Shown here: one piece after another, positions 1 to 10,619 of the stretch | Numbering within the stretch: the first letter of the stretch is position 1 | Layout of the letters: each line of letters begins with the position of its first letter | Assembly: GCA_949775045.1 (NCBI GenBank) | Contig: OX459107.1 | Span: 13,033,918-13,097,917, forward strand | Source of the DNA: Metridium senile | Lineage: Eukaryota > Cnidaria > Anthozoa > Actiniaria > Metridiidae | DNA length: 64,000 bases | Direction of reading: 5' to 3' | Position numbers and translations under genes: made by a program | Notes under the pieces: generated by a model | The model's database searches: none | What the model saw: only the letters and a program-made list of their open reading frames with translations | Told to the model about the DNA's origin: nothing

Positions 1-21
1 TGAGAAATAATCTTTTTTCAG

Positions 22-198
22 AAATATGCTGAAGGAGATTGTGTAATCACTTTTCCTTTCCCCCAACAGGAGGTTTATGACTGGTTAGGAAGTAATGAGG
101 ATCTCCCACTCTATTTTGTTTTAACAAATGCCGATAATGAAGTGTTATCACCAAACATATCCATTTCTTTTAGAGATGTCATTCGTCTTATTGAAAAG
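22..198 (+). CDS. Internal exon, ubiquitin-like/YDWLGS-type module
   Basis: The exon is bounded by a ttttttcag acceptor ending at 21 and a gtaaaa donor at 199, and holds 59 codons in phase 0 with no stop. It contains the short motif VYDWLGS followed by alternating hydrophobic residues (PLYFVLTN) and ends RLIEK. From memory, a (V/I)YDW(I/V/L)GS motif is frequent in cnidarian genes carrying a small ubiquitin/UBX-like fold beside HECT or other domains; that is family knowledge, not proof. The exon lies upstream of the satellite at 0.4-2.05 kb and of the charged exon starting at 2272, which may belong to the same transcript with the satellite in the intron. The 5' exons are outside the window, so the full product cannot be named. 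Confidence 0.5.
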
Positions 199-404
199 GT
201 AAAACGTTTTATCAACAACAGCGCTCTTCTTGGTATGAAATTAGATTAAAACTATATTCTATTGTTTTAGACGAAAGAGGAAATAACAAAACTCTTCAAC
301 AAAGAAACAGTAAGTACACTAATTTATAACCATAAAGTGTACTTACAGGGCACACAATAGAACAGAAACAAGTCGAAGAAATAACTATCACGAACACGAC
401 CAAA

Positions 405-2047
405 CAGTGTGAAAGGGAAAGGAGAGGTTTTTAGCATTTTTATAGCCTTTCTATCTTGCTTATGATTATCCAAGTTAACATAGGAATACGCCTGGACGGG
501 ATCATTGTAAGTGGATAACTTACAGTGTGAAAGGGAAGGCGTCAGTTTTCAGCCTTATTATCTTGCTTATGATTATCCAAGTTAACATAGGAATACGCCT
601 GGACGGGATCATTGTAAGTGGATAACTTACAGTGTAAAAGGGAAGGCGTCAGTTTTTAGTATTTTTTTCTTGCTTATGATTATCTAAGTTAACATAGGAA
701 TACGCCTGGACGGGATCATTGTAAGTGGATAACTTACAGTGTGAAAGGGAAGGCGTCAGTTTTTAGTATTTTTATCTTGCTTATGATTATCCAAGTTTAC
801 ATAGGAATACGCCTGGACGGGATCATTGTAAGTGGATAACTTACAGTGTGAAAGGGAAGGCGTCAGTTTTTAGTATTTTTTTCTTGCTTATGATTATCTA
901 AGTTAACATAGGAATACGCCTGGACGGGATCATTGTAAGTGGATAACTTACAGTGTGAAAGGGAAGGCGTCAGTTTTCAGCCTTATTATCTTGCTTATGA
1001 TTATCCAAGTTAACATAGAAATACGCCTGGACGGGATCATTGTAAGTGGATAACTTACAGTGTCAAAGGGAAGGCGTCAGTTTTTAGTATTTTTTTCTTG
1101 CTTATGATTATCTAAGTTAACATAGGAATACGCCTGGACGGGATCATTGTAAGTGGATAACTTACAGTGTGAAAGGGAAGGCGTCAGTTTTCAGCCTTAT
1201 TATCTTGCTTATGATTATCCAAGTTAACATAGGAATACGCCTGGACGGGATCATTGTAAGTGGATAACTTACAGTGTGAAAGGGAAGGCGTCAGCTTTTA
1301 GTATTTTTTTCTTGCTTATGATTATCTAAGTTAACATAGGAATACGCCTGGACGGGATCATTGTAAGTGGATAACTTACAGTGTGAAAGGGAAGGCGTCA
1401 GCTTTTAGTATTTTTTTCTTGCTTATGATTATCTAAGTTAACATAGGAATACGCCTGGACGGGATCATTGTAAGTGGATAATTTACAGTGTGAAAGGGAA
1501 GGCGTCAGTTTTCAGCCTTATTATCTTGCTTATGATTATCCAAGTTAACGTTAATAGGAATACGCCTGGACGGGATCATTGTAAGTGGATAACTTACAGT
1601 GTAAAAGGGAAGGCGTCAGCTTTTAGTATTTTTTTCTTGCTTATGATTATCCAAGTTAACATAGGAATACGCCTGGACGGGATCATTGTAAGTGGATAAC
1701 TTACAGTGTGAAAGGGAAGGCGTCAGCTTTTAGTATTTTTTTCTTGCTTATGATTATCCAAGTTAACATAGGAATACGCCTGGACGGGATCATTGTAAGT
1801 GGATAACTTACAGTGTGAAAGGGAAGGCGTCAGTTTTTAGTATTTTTATCTTGCTTATGATTATCCAAGTTTACATAGGAATACGCCTGGACGGGATCAT
1901 TGTAAGTGGATAACTTACAGTGTGAAAGGGAAGGCGTCAGTTTTTAGTATTTTTTTCTTGCTTATGATTATCCAAGTTAACATAGGAATACGCCTGGACG
2001 GGATCATTGTAAGTGGACAACTCACAGTGTGAAAGGGAAGGCGTCAG
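405..2047. repeat. 107-bp tandem satellite, about 16 copies
   Basis: The segment beginning gtgtgaaagggaaggcgtca recurs about every 107 bp from about 408 to 2026. Copies differ by small substitutions (tttttagtatt versus tttcagcctta) and a few short indels. Each unit carries the partial palindrome gtaagtggataacttac and the phrase aatacgcctggacgggatca. The short ORF at 1490-1699 is only satellite read in one frame. The array sits between two exon-like segments and is probably intronic. Confidence 0.95.
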
Positions 2048-2271
2048 TTGTGTTGTTTTTTTGTTTTGTTTTTTAATGTTGTTTATTTGACTTGCGTCTA
2101 TTCTATGTCCTACCGGGAACTTTTTGTTTTGCAGATTGTATTTAAAGGAACAGCACCTCCCAACGCTAGTTGTGATGATTCCACAATGATAGGTGTGTTG
2201 ACAACTATGAGTTCGGGTCGATTACTTACTTTATGTTTAACGTACTTTGGTTTTCTTTTTCAACATACAAG

Positions 2272-3503
2272 ATGAAGAACAGACGAAGAATGAAGAAAAT
2301 ACAAAGTTGAAACGAAAAGGAGATCCTTTAAAAAAAGATTTCAAGAGAAAAATAGTTTCAGATGAAAAAAAAAGAAAAAAAATCAGTGGAACTTTAATGT
2401 CAAAAAGTAAAAGGACACGATATGAAGAGGAGGGAAAGGAGAAGGAAAGAGGGGTTAAGCATAAAAGAGAAAAGGAGAAGAAGGAGAGTACGGAGAATGA
2501 AAGAAGGGAGAGGGCAAGAAGGGAGAAGGAAAGAAAAGAGAACGAAGACAAGGAAAGAAAAGAGAAGGTACAAACTAAAAGAAGGGAAAAGGTAGAGAAA
2601 ATAAGAACAAGAAAGGAGGAGAAGGAAGAAAAAGAGGAGGAAGAGAAGAAAAGAAGAGAGAACAAAGAAAAGGAAGGAAAGGAGAAAGAAGGGAAGGAAA
2701 GAATGGCAAAAGAAGAGAAGGAAAGAGAGGAGAAAGAAGAAAAGGGAAGAAAGGAGATGGAGAAAAAAGAAAGAAAGAAAAAGGAAGAGAAGGAACAAAA
2801 GGAAGAAAGGAAACGAAAAGAGAAGGAAAGGAGAGAAAAGGAAGAGAAGGAAGAGAAAGAAAGGAAAGAAAAAGAAAGGAGAGAAAAGGAAGAGAAGGAA
2901 GAGAAAGAAAGGAAAGAAAAAGAAAGGAGAGAAAAGGAAGAGAAGGAAGAAAAAGAAAGGAAAGAAAAAGAAAGTAGAGAAAAGGAAGAGAAGGAAGAGA
3001 AAGAAAGGAAAGAAAAAGAAAGTAGAGAAAAGGAAGAGAAGGAAGAGAAAGAAAGGAAAGAAAAAGAAAGGAGAGAAAAGGAAGAGAAGGAAGAAAAAGA
3101 AAGGAAAGAAAAAGAAAGGAGAGAAAAGGAAGAGAAGGAAGAGAAAGAAAGGAAAGAAAAAGAAAGTAGAGAAAAGGAAGAGAAGGAAGAGAAAGAAAGG
3201 AAAGAAAAAGAAAGTAGAGAAAAGGAAGAGAAGGAAGAGAAAGAAAGGAAAGAAAAAGAAAGTAGAGAAAAGGAAGAGAAGGAAGAAAAAGAAAGGAAAG
3301 AAAAGGAAACGAGAGCAAAGGAAGAAAAAGAACAAAAAGAGAAGGAAATGAGAAAAAAGGAAGAAAAGGAAGAAAAAGAAAGGAGGAAAAAGGAGGAAAA
3401 AGGAAGAAAAGAGAATGAAGAGGAGGAAGGAAAGGAAAAGGGAAGTTTAAAAAGAAGAAGGAGAAGACAAAAAGAAAAAACAAAGGCTAAAAATTTAAAA
3501 TAA
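2272..3503 (+). CDS. Terminal exon encoding a Lys/Glu/Arg-rich repeat protein
   Basis: The frame is open from a pyrimidine-rich acceptor (tttttcaacatacaag) to TAA at 3501-3503, about 410 codons. The product is nearly all K, E and R; the central part repeats a 16-residue unit of the type REKEEKEEKERKEKER, the C-terminus is basic, and AATAAA overlaps the stop codon. Such composition predicts a long charged single helix or coiled coil; no catalytic domain is visible. The opening is less repetitive (KLKRKGDPLKKDF), which suggests real coding sequence. It may be the 3' exon of the gene whose upstream exon is 22-198. A comparable charged exon occurs at 58481 in another gene of this window. The minus-strand ORFs here are shadows of the purine bias. 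Confidence 0.6.
2830..3315 (+). repeat. 48-bp coding minisatellite
   Basis: About ten units of 48 bp (16 codons) in the charged exon. Copies alternate between arg (agg aga) and ser (agt aga) versions at one position and gag/gaa at another, giving a higher-order pattern. The repeat keeps the reading frame. Confidence 0.85.
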
Positions 3504-4685
3504 AAGTTAATTTATCGTACTAATTGCAACATGCTTGTTGAAAGGACTAGGTTCTACTGTCAACTTTTAAGATTAGACTGTTTCGGATGATTTAGCTCTT
3601 TAGTGCACTTGATATTAATAATTAATTTTAAAAGCAAATTTATTAATAAAACCATAAAAAAAAAAATTATTATTGAAAGAAATCTATCATTTATGTACAC
3701 ATATTTTTTAATAATAAAACAAACTGTTGTGCGAATTATCATGTTGTGCGATTAGTAAATATACATGGCATATATTTCTCTTTCTTATCTCTTCCCTTTT
3801 CTTCCCCTTTTCTTTTTTCTTCTCTATTCAATTATTTTCCACTTCTCTTTTTATGCTTTCTTTTATGTTAATATATTCAAAATTTAGATATTTAAGAATT
3901 TGAATGAACGGAAACAAATATAGGAGTATTAAAGCACCAGTCATTTAATTCCTTCTCCCATGCATTTCCCAGTGTTGTTATTATTAAATTTCTTTCAGTT
4001 TGGATTTTCGCTCCGTACCTATAAGGTAGAAGGGGGGGGGGGGGGTCTTTTTGCATTATTGAGTGCTTTGGAAAAAAAAACGTGAAAAAATAAATTCTTA
4101 AAAGTATAAGATTTCAGACCTCGCAAATGCATTATCGATATCGAAAATACCCAGACCTCGGTAATATAATGCAGGTTATTTTCTGACCTCGATATTACGA
4201 TTTCAGACCACGCAAATGTATTATTGATATCGAAAATACTCAGACCTCGATAATAGATTGTAGTTATTTTCTGACCTCGATAATACGATTTCAGACCTCG
4301 ATAATGCGGGATTTTCAAACTCCAATTCGATAATAGAATTATCGACATCGACAATAAATCATCTTCGCATTTGAATTACCAAGACCTTGACAATACAATT
4401 ATCAATATCGATAATTGTATAACCGATATAGACAATAGTCCGGATCAATTTTGAACGGTTCCGTACGCCATATTATTGGGCTACCTGTGTCTGACCAGGC
4501 CCCACTCGTTAAATGTAATACCAAGATGGCGGAATAAACAAAATGTGGTAACAAGATTGTGAATTTGTATCTGAGGATTATAGCTCTTTAAAGAGCCATT
4601 GGGGCTCCATCCAATTAAATCCGAGAAGCCGGCACACATACAAATGTGTTATATTATACATTGTCTATATCAATATATCCTACAG
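3504..4685. other. Gene-poor stretch with dispersed gacctcgataat repeat
   Basis: No convincing gene. It holds a 14-G run at 4032-4045 and, at about 4110-4440, an irregular array of the words gacctcgataata / cagacctcg and cgatatcgaaaat, typical of a decayed dispersed repeat. Three minus-strand short ORFs in this stretch have no recognisable content. Confidence 0.5.
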
Positions 4686-5805
4686 GAAGTACCCATGCAT
4701 TTTCAACATGGAGGCGCCCAGCTTATGGATGTAAGTGCTACAATGTGTACGTAATTCTCTAATTGAAACATTTTTTAATTACAATATTTGTCATTAGATA
4801 AATGTAATGAGTTTATTCTTTCAACAGACACACAGAGTTATAATACTCAAGAAAGTAAGTGCATTTAATTTCATATAAAGATTTTTTGGACATGAAATTT
4901 TCATCTTTTATTATGTGTTGAAAAACCTAGTCAAAATCCTGGACATAAAATTCATCAAAAACTAAAATTATGCTTTCAGACCCTAATGGAGATAACAATG
5001 CACCAAATTCTGCCGCTATGTTTGGATGTAAGTGCAACCCATAACTTGCATGTAGTTTGTATGTTTCATTAATGTAATCATTCCTGAGTTATTAGTCAGT
5101 ACATAGATTGTTATTTTAAAATTCATTTTCATTTTCTAAACAGACAACCAAAATTATAATTATTGAAATAACGAACCACAATGTAAGTGCATGCCTAAAC
5201 ATCTCACTTTAATAGAAAACAGTACTAATAGAAGCTGAATACTTTGTTTTGTATTGTTTAATTAGGACTGTTCAAAATTAACGATGGATGTTACTATTTT
5301 AAATTGTTGATTTAATGAGTGCACTGAAATGACTATGCAATGTTAACACTTTCTTTTTTCATCTACAAGATGGCCCCCAAAGAACTTTCAGTAAGTTTCA
5401 CTTAATCTCATTAGACAACATTTTACATAATATACTCATAACTGCTTTTATGTTTTTGAAAGTAAGTAATAATCCCCAGAATAAATTTAGAGGGTTCATG
5501 ATTACTGATAACTAGTTTAAACTGTTTTTATTCAGGACGTCGCAAGTGTTATGTTTGTGGTGGGCGGGCCCACAGTGCCCGTGCCTGTCCATCACCTGAT
5601 GGAGCAGAATGGAGCGGTAATAAAGCAAATATTATTTTTTAGATTTAAATGTTGTCGCTAAATTTTCTCAATGCATAATACTTTATACTTGCTAAATAAC
5701 ATTTGTATTGCAGAGTTAAAGGTGTGTCAAAATTGCAGTGGCAGGGGGCACTGTGCAGAGGTTTGCCCTGCCCCTGCAAACAGATCCACACGAGAGGCAA
5801 GAACT
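4686..5805 (+). CDS. 5' exons of a zinc-knuckle gene (two CCHC motifs)
   Basis: Seven small exons are flanked by CAG/AAG acceptors and GTAAGT-like donors: 4686-4730, 4828-4854, 4980-5027, 5144-5182, 5370-5390, 5536-5616 and 5714 onward. The first six are 45, 27, 48, 39, 21 and 81 nt, all multiples of three and all phase 1. Joined, they give a Tyr/Asn/Gln/Gly-rich segment (YTQSYNTQE, FGYNQNYNY) leading into the zinc knuckle CYVCGGRAHSARAC and, after the next intron, CQNCSGRGHCAEVC; both match CX2CX4HX4C, a fold that usually binds single-stranded RNA or DNA. A TGA at 5164-5166 interrupts the fourth exon in this frame, and that 39-nt exon could be skipped without shifting the frame. The end of exon seven was not resolved. 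The gene probably continues into the exon at 7118. Confidence 0.6.
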
Positions 5806-6016
5806 AAGATTCTGATACAATTTATAATGATCTTTATGATTTGCATATGTATTAGTACATTCAATACAGATGTTGTTCTTTCACCTTTTATGATTTTTCT
5901 TAGTTTTTCAGTCGATAATCTAAAAAGTACAAAATTAAAGAACAACATATGTAATAAATCAAAATCCAATCTGCAAAGACATTTTCAATTAATTATTTTT
6001 TTCTCTTTTTTTTCAG

Positions 6017-6077
6017 TGGCGATGATTGTCAATCAGTTAAATGACACAAAGAATCGCCACATCATAAACATCACCTT
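6017..6077 (+). CDS. Possible internal exon of the zinc-knuckle gene
   Basis: The segment lies between tttttttcag and gtaaga. It reads in phase with the upstream zinc-knuckle frame if one base is carried over, giving a short open stretch (MIVNQLNDTKNRHI). A second candidate of the same kind is 6660-6724 (cag acceptor, gtaagc donor; VTIPCDVPSNVPSQNM). The two join to each other in frame, but the second does not join cleanly to the exon at 7118, so the model is tentative. Confidence 0.35.
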
Positions 6078-7117
6078 GTAAGAAGATCATGGTGGTTTTT
6101 ATGTGGCATTTCTTTTGCCTTTTAAAATATTTTTATTATTATTATTTATATTTTATATGATTTTTCTTATTAAAACATTTGATTATAAAATTCAGCAACA
6201 TAACTTATTATTTATAAAATGGAAGCCAATTCGATGAACATCATTATCAAGTCAAAAATAAGTGATAAATTACAATGGATATATACATTTAAAGAAACGA
6301 TGAATTGAGATATACAAAAAGGTTTGCACTATTTTAAATAAATCTAATTTAGCTTATCAGACTTGATACATACTTTTCATGTTTCTTTATGTACATATTT
6401 TTTTCGGTCCGGTATCCCATATATATATAATTATTATAATATATATATAATTATATATATATAATTATTGTATTTTTATCACTTATTTTTGACTTGATAA
6501 TGGTATTCTGGTAGAGTTGAAACATCATCATTTTGTAAATAATATTTCATTTCTTAGATGTATATGGGTCATTCCACATGAGACATTGCTTCTTTAAAGA
6601 TATTATGACATTCAACAATATTGTCTAAAGCGTTTTTATACTTTGATGGATTTTTTCAGCGTGACGATTCCATGTGATGTCCCATCTAATGTGCCATCTC
6701 AAAATATGTTTATGTTAGGAACAAGTAAGCTTAAGTTTAATTTCTTTTTTTATTCTGTGTAGGATCTAATCTATTAGTTATGTATCTATTTTTTGTTTTT
6801 GCTCTACAATCATTTATTTTAAAAACAATTTTCATTGAAAGCTCATGTCTAGTGAACATGTATAAGTTTTTAGTTTCTCTGTCAGGTTAGGATTTTTATG
6901 AGAATGAGTTGTTTCAAAATAGATATGTTAGAAAATTACACTTCAATCTATTTTCTTTGGTTGTTGTCATGTTAGGCTAAAAATTGAGTGAGTTCCAACT
7001 CTGTGCCTGGCTACAAAATAGACTTTAATTTTTACATGCATTGTTTAACTTATAATTTTTCACTTCAGATTTATGTAAATTAAGTTTAATTATAATTTGT
7101 TTTAGTTGAACTTTCAG

Positions 7118-7859
7118 ATGGGATGAAAAAAAGGACAAGTTACTTTTGAGGGACGTAAGACAAGTAGAGCCGTACCTTTTCAAAATTGGAAGCAAAGAAG
7201 CTGGTCAGAAATGGTCAGAAATTGCATCTGCCCTGAACAGCCATGCAGACTTCAGTTCCAATCCAAGGGAGCAGAGATCTGTAAGGGAGCGTTTTAACAA
7301 AATATTTGCAGAATTCAAGACAAAGATGAGAAATGAAGAGAAAGCCTCTGGAGTCGCACCTGATGAGTTGACTGAAACTGAGCAACTGTTAGAAGAAATA
7401 AAAGAAATCATTACATCTAATTCTGGCAACACTCCAAAGTCTACTGACAAAGCAAAAGGAAGTGATAGAGAAAAAGCATTGGCTATGAGGAAAAAGTCCA
7501 TGGAGTCATGGGGGAAAAGCCAGAGGAAAAGCGAATCGAAGGAAGATGATGACGATGAGGAGGAGGAAGAGGAGGATCAAGTTGTTAGAAGGAGGAAAAG
7601 ACACAGAAGGAGTAGAGCAGACCCCCTGGAATACCTACAGATGAAAAGAAAATCTGAGACAGAATTTAAAAAAGAAGAAATGGCTCTCTTGAAGGAGAAA
7701 CTTGCCTTAGAAGACAAGAAATTACAGATTGAACAGGCAAAGCAAGCACAGATGCAAGAACAGCTTCTATTACAGCAAAAGCAAATGCAGCAACCGATGC
7801 AGGCTCAAACCCAGTCCCAAGCTCTGATTCTTGCTTTTTTACAAAAAATGAATAAGTGA
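7118..7859 (+). CDS. Terminal exon with SANT/Myb-like DNA-binding domain
   Basis: The exon follows a ctttcag acceptor and is open for 246 codons to TGA at 7857-7859. It opens WDEKKDKLLLRDV and continues ...KWSEIASALN, the spacing of tryptophans and hydrophobics expected for a SANT/Myb/MADF-like trihelical DNA-binding domain (about residues 1-75). An acidic run (EDDDDEEEEEED) and a basic nuclear-localisation-like run (RRRKRHRRSR) follow, then a K/E and Q-rich coiled coil at the C-terminus (QIEQAKQAQMQEQ). Proteins of this layout are common in cnidarian genomes and some are transposon-derived regulators; whether this one is host or element encoded cannot be told here. The zinc-knuckle exons upstream are the likely N-terminus. 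Confidence 0.65.
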
Positions 7860-7990
7860 GAAAAGTACTATTAGTTTGTCTATTTTTTGTCTGTTTTTTT
7901 TTACTATTAGTACAGTACTATTAGTTTGTCTATTCTTTCACGGTCATGAAAATCATGCTAAGCAATCAAAAATACTAGAGTTTGAGTATA

Positions 7991-8119
7991 AACACTAAAA
8001 CTGTGTAACATAAATACCACTAAATTCTACTAAATAATGCTAATCCTATTGTTTTATTAATACTATTTTGTACTAATTAGCATAATTTAGTGGTATTTAT
8101 GTTGCACAGTTTTAGTGTT
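7991..8119. repeat. Palindromic MITE-like hairpin
   Basis: The left arm aacactaaaactgtgtaaca at 7991 is matched, inverted, by the segment ending tgttgcacagttttagtgtt at 8119. The arms are about 43 bp with few mismatches and a loop of about 40 bp, which fits a small foldback element just downstream of the SANT gene. Confidence 0.75.
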
Positions 8120-8593
8120 CTAAAATGAATTGAAATACTTAAGTACAAGTGCTAGATGACGTAGTAAAAACCACTTGTACATGATGATTTTATATCATAA
8201 AGCAAATATGATTATGCAAAGTTTTTACTATGGACTCAAGATTAGAGATAGACATGACATGACTGCAGTAATCTCTAAAACTTTATTTCTCATGTTTGAC
8301 ATTCACACTTTAATGCCAACATTCACTAGTAATATCAATTCATCATGCTTATTAACGATGGTCAGATATCAAGTATTTTCAAGGAAGGGTGTATGATGTG
8401 GTGTGTAGTATTGCTCAGCTAGAGCACCATGATTTCACAGTATGATTATATACATAGTAAGCTAAAGTGGGACATAATTGCTTTAAACAATGGAAATTTG
8501 GACTGATTATTCTTTCTATTTGCAATTCAGGCCTCATATTGATTAGTTTCTATATATATTATGTATCAATGATTGTCTGTCTCTATTTGATAT

Positions 8594-8872
8594 AGTGATT
8601 TGTGTCACATCAAAATAGGGATCATAGTATACTAAGACCTACAACCACACAAACAACTGTAGTTTTCGTCGGAAATTTTCAAAAATACCCCTAAAAGATA
8701 CCGGAAGTCTTTTAAAAAGGGCGTGGTTGGACGAATTTTACCCCCTAAGAGATACCAGAAAATGCTAATTTTCAAAAATTTCCCATTTGACACCCTAAAA
8801 GATACCAAATCGCTGACTTTTACCCCTAAGAGATACGACGAGCATCCCTACCCCTTTTCCACCGGGAATATA
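8594..8872. repeat. Dispersed repeat with CCCCTAARAGATACC words
   Basis: The phrase cccctaaaagatacc, with variants, occurs four times between 8680 and 8840 and ends gacgagcatccctacc. The same ending (gaggagcatccctacc) and related words recur at 12030-12250, so both belong to one repeat family. Confidence 0.6.
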
Positions 8873-8893
8873 GACCAGTTATCAATTTGTAAC

Positions 8894-9265
8894 CTATGCA
8901 AAATAAGCTTGAAGGCTTGGAGGGTCTAAGTTAAAATATTCACCAGTGTTATTTCCATAAAGACAAGTTAAAGCATTTCTAAATAAGGCACATACTATGT
9001 ACTGCTTGCCAACCGAGCTCATGCAAATCTTCAGATTTCTCTTATAATTGATAAACTGAAAATAGGTAGAGATATCTCCAAACAACCATTCAACCGCTAT
9101 ACGTACACTGCTCATTGAAGCATTGAAAGCCCTCATTTGTGGTGTTAACGGACCGGTGCAAACGTACTGTACGACGACGTTGTTTGTTGTTGCATTTGAC
9201 TGGCTTCCCACAGTGAGCTCTGATTTGCTGAAGTAATATGATCTTAGATGGGGGTGGTAACACAA
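8894..9265 (-). pseudogene. Harbinger-type DDE transposase, C-terminal fragment
   Basis: The minus-strand frame of 123 codons contains MSSVRIAVEWLFGDI, then SSVGKQYIVCALFRNALTCL, and ends DPPSLQAYFA. The VEW(L/G)FG motif supplies the last catalytic acidic residue (Glu) in PIF/Harbinger (DDE_4) transposases, and the GK-hydrophobic-NALTCLYG tail is typical of that superfamily. The two upstream aspartates and the whole N-terminal half are missing, so it is a dead fragment. It is unlike the intact HARBI1-type transposase at 24126 and represents another Harbinger lineage. Confidence 0.75.
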
Positions 9266-9585
9266 ACTACTGGGGGTTTGTTGCAGGCTCTCCTTTCTTT
9301 CCTCTCCCCTTCCCCTCCCCTCCCCCTCCTTCTCCCAAAGAGCCAGCTATGCAGGCTATCAAAGACAGCAATAATATAAATGGCTTTAAGACTAATTAAA
9401 AACAAATCTTTATTTAAGACTGCCTTTTTATGAACTTTTCATTTTTTTTAAATAATTAAAAATATTTATTATTGTTAATAATTATTGTTAATAACTATTA
9501 TTTATATTTCATATTTGATTTTTTGCATGTTGTTAAGAGCTTTAGAATTTAGATTAAAGCTCTTCAGGTCTTATATAACATTTCT

Positions 9586-10320
9586 TCACAAATGATCGCT
9601 TGAACTATGCTCGTATGGTTCCTCTCTATCTTGCGGAAATGAGTTCCTTGGAGAGTTCAGATCCAGACGTCTATTCTGAGCTTGCAGCTGGAAACTGAAT
9701 TGCCAACAAACAAACATCAGTACCATTCTGCGAGCTTGGAGGTGACCATGGATTGGAGCACTTGAATCGCTCAATGAAAGTCAACGGAGGATTGGTAGGA
9801 ATCAGCCTTGATGAGGGAGCCCGAAATGGCAAGAAATGGCAAGACTTGCTGAGCAAGCCAGAAGTATGGCTGGTGTGAAATCCAAGTGCCTCGAGCATCA
9901 TCATGACAATACTCCAGCTGTCTTATCAAAAGAGCACAAAAACATCAAAGCATTGATGACGACTATTGAAGCATTTACCAATCCCATCAAAGATGAGAGT
10001 TCCCACCTCTTTAACATCGTAACCAAAGTTGTTATGCCAGATAAATCTTTAATAGGGAAAAAAGTGAATATTATAAATATGATTACGAGAAGATTTTGTG
10101 TCAGTAAATACATGTATTTAAAAAACAGGCACTTCAAAAACCATATGGAGAAGGGAATGAGATGCGATGCGATGTTCTGGCAGAAGAACGGGGACCATCC
10201 TGTTTTAAGATTACCCAGCTTAATGATACGAAATCCTTTTTTGTGTGATTTGTGGCAAAAGATGAAGGAGAGGAAAGTGTTAAGGCAGCCACCGGAAACG
10301 CTACAACAGCAGATCATGTA
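9586..10320 (+). pseudogene. Family X copy 1 (uncharacterised repetitive gene)
   Basis: The frame from about 9592 reads NYARMVPLYLAEMSSLE, then after a stop HGLEHLNRSMKVNGGLVGISL, then after a frameshift MARLAEQARSM, EHHHDNTPAVL and IEAFTNPIKDES. The same order of blocks (MDQPLxALAKQIQW, FGGLHI, then an HEQNN block, RRWMVSG, HHEEQ, NPF) recurs in the second copy at about 32.0-34.3 kb. I recognise this block order as a frequent repeat-borne cnidarian gene but cannot give it a family name. The downstream part of the frame (10025-10320) has no recognised motif. Stops and at least two frameshifts make it non-functional. Confidence 0.55.
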
Positions 10321-10619
10321 AAGGTAAGCTTTAAAGTTGTGGCATGGACCTAAACGTTATAAGCTTAAACTTATAAGTAATATTATTAAGAGTGTTTTAT
10401 TATAAAATCTTGGACTGCAAATAATTGTCATACATTTCTGTCAATAAAACATAGGTTTTCCAGGTAAGTATTCTAAAAGCAAAATTAAAGTCTACCCGCA
10501 AAGGAAGACAACAAAAATAGACCAGCTTTGCTAGTAACTGCTAGCCCACCTACAAAATGAGCGCGTACCCCAACAGCTTGTCAGTGGTTGAAATGTTAAG
10601 TCTCGGTAAAGGTATTTCA

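Noticed and set aside
1490..1699. Short ORF across the satellite
   Set aside because: It reads two satellite units in one frame and depends on chance absence of stops.
405..2047. Regular repeats resembling a CRISPR array
   Set aside because: Units are contiguous with no unique spacers, and the surroundings are eukaryotic; it is a satellite.
2237..3483. Minus-strand ORFs of 142, 311 and 302 codons rich in Phe/Leu/Ser
   Set aside because: They mirror the purine-rich minisatellite of the plus-strand exon and would be Phe/Leu polymers; no start context or domain.
9290..9345. C/T-rich tract as a possible promoter or splice region
   Set aside because: No exon follows on the plus strand and the tract is simple sequence; nothing else supports a function.
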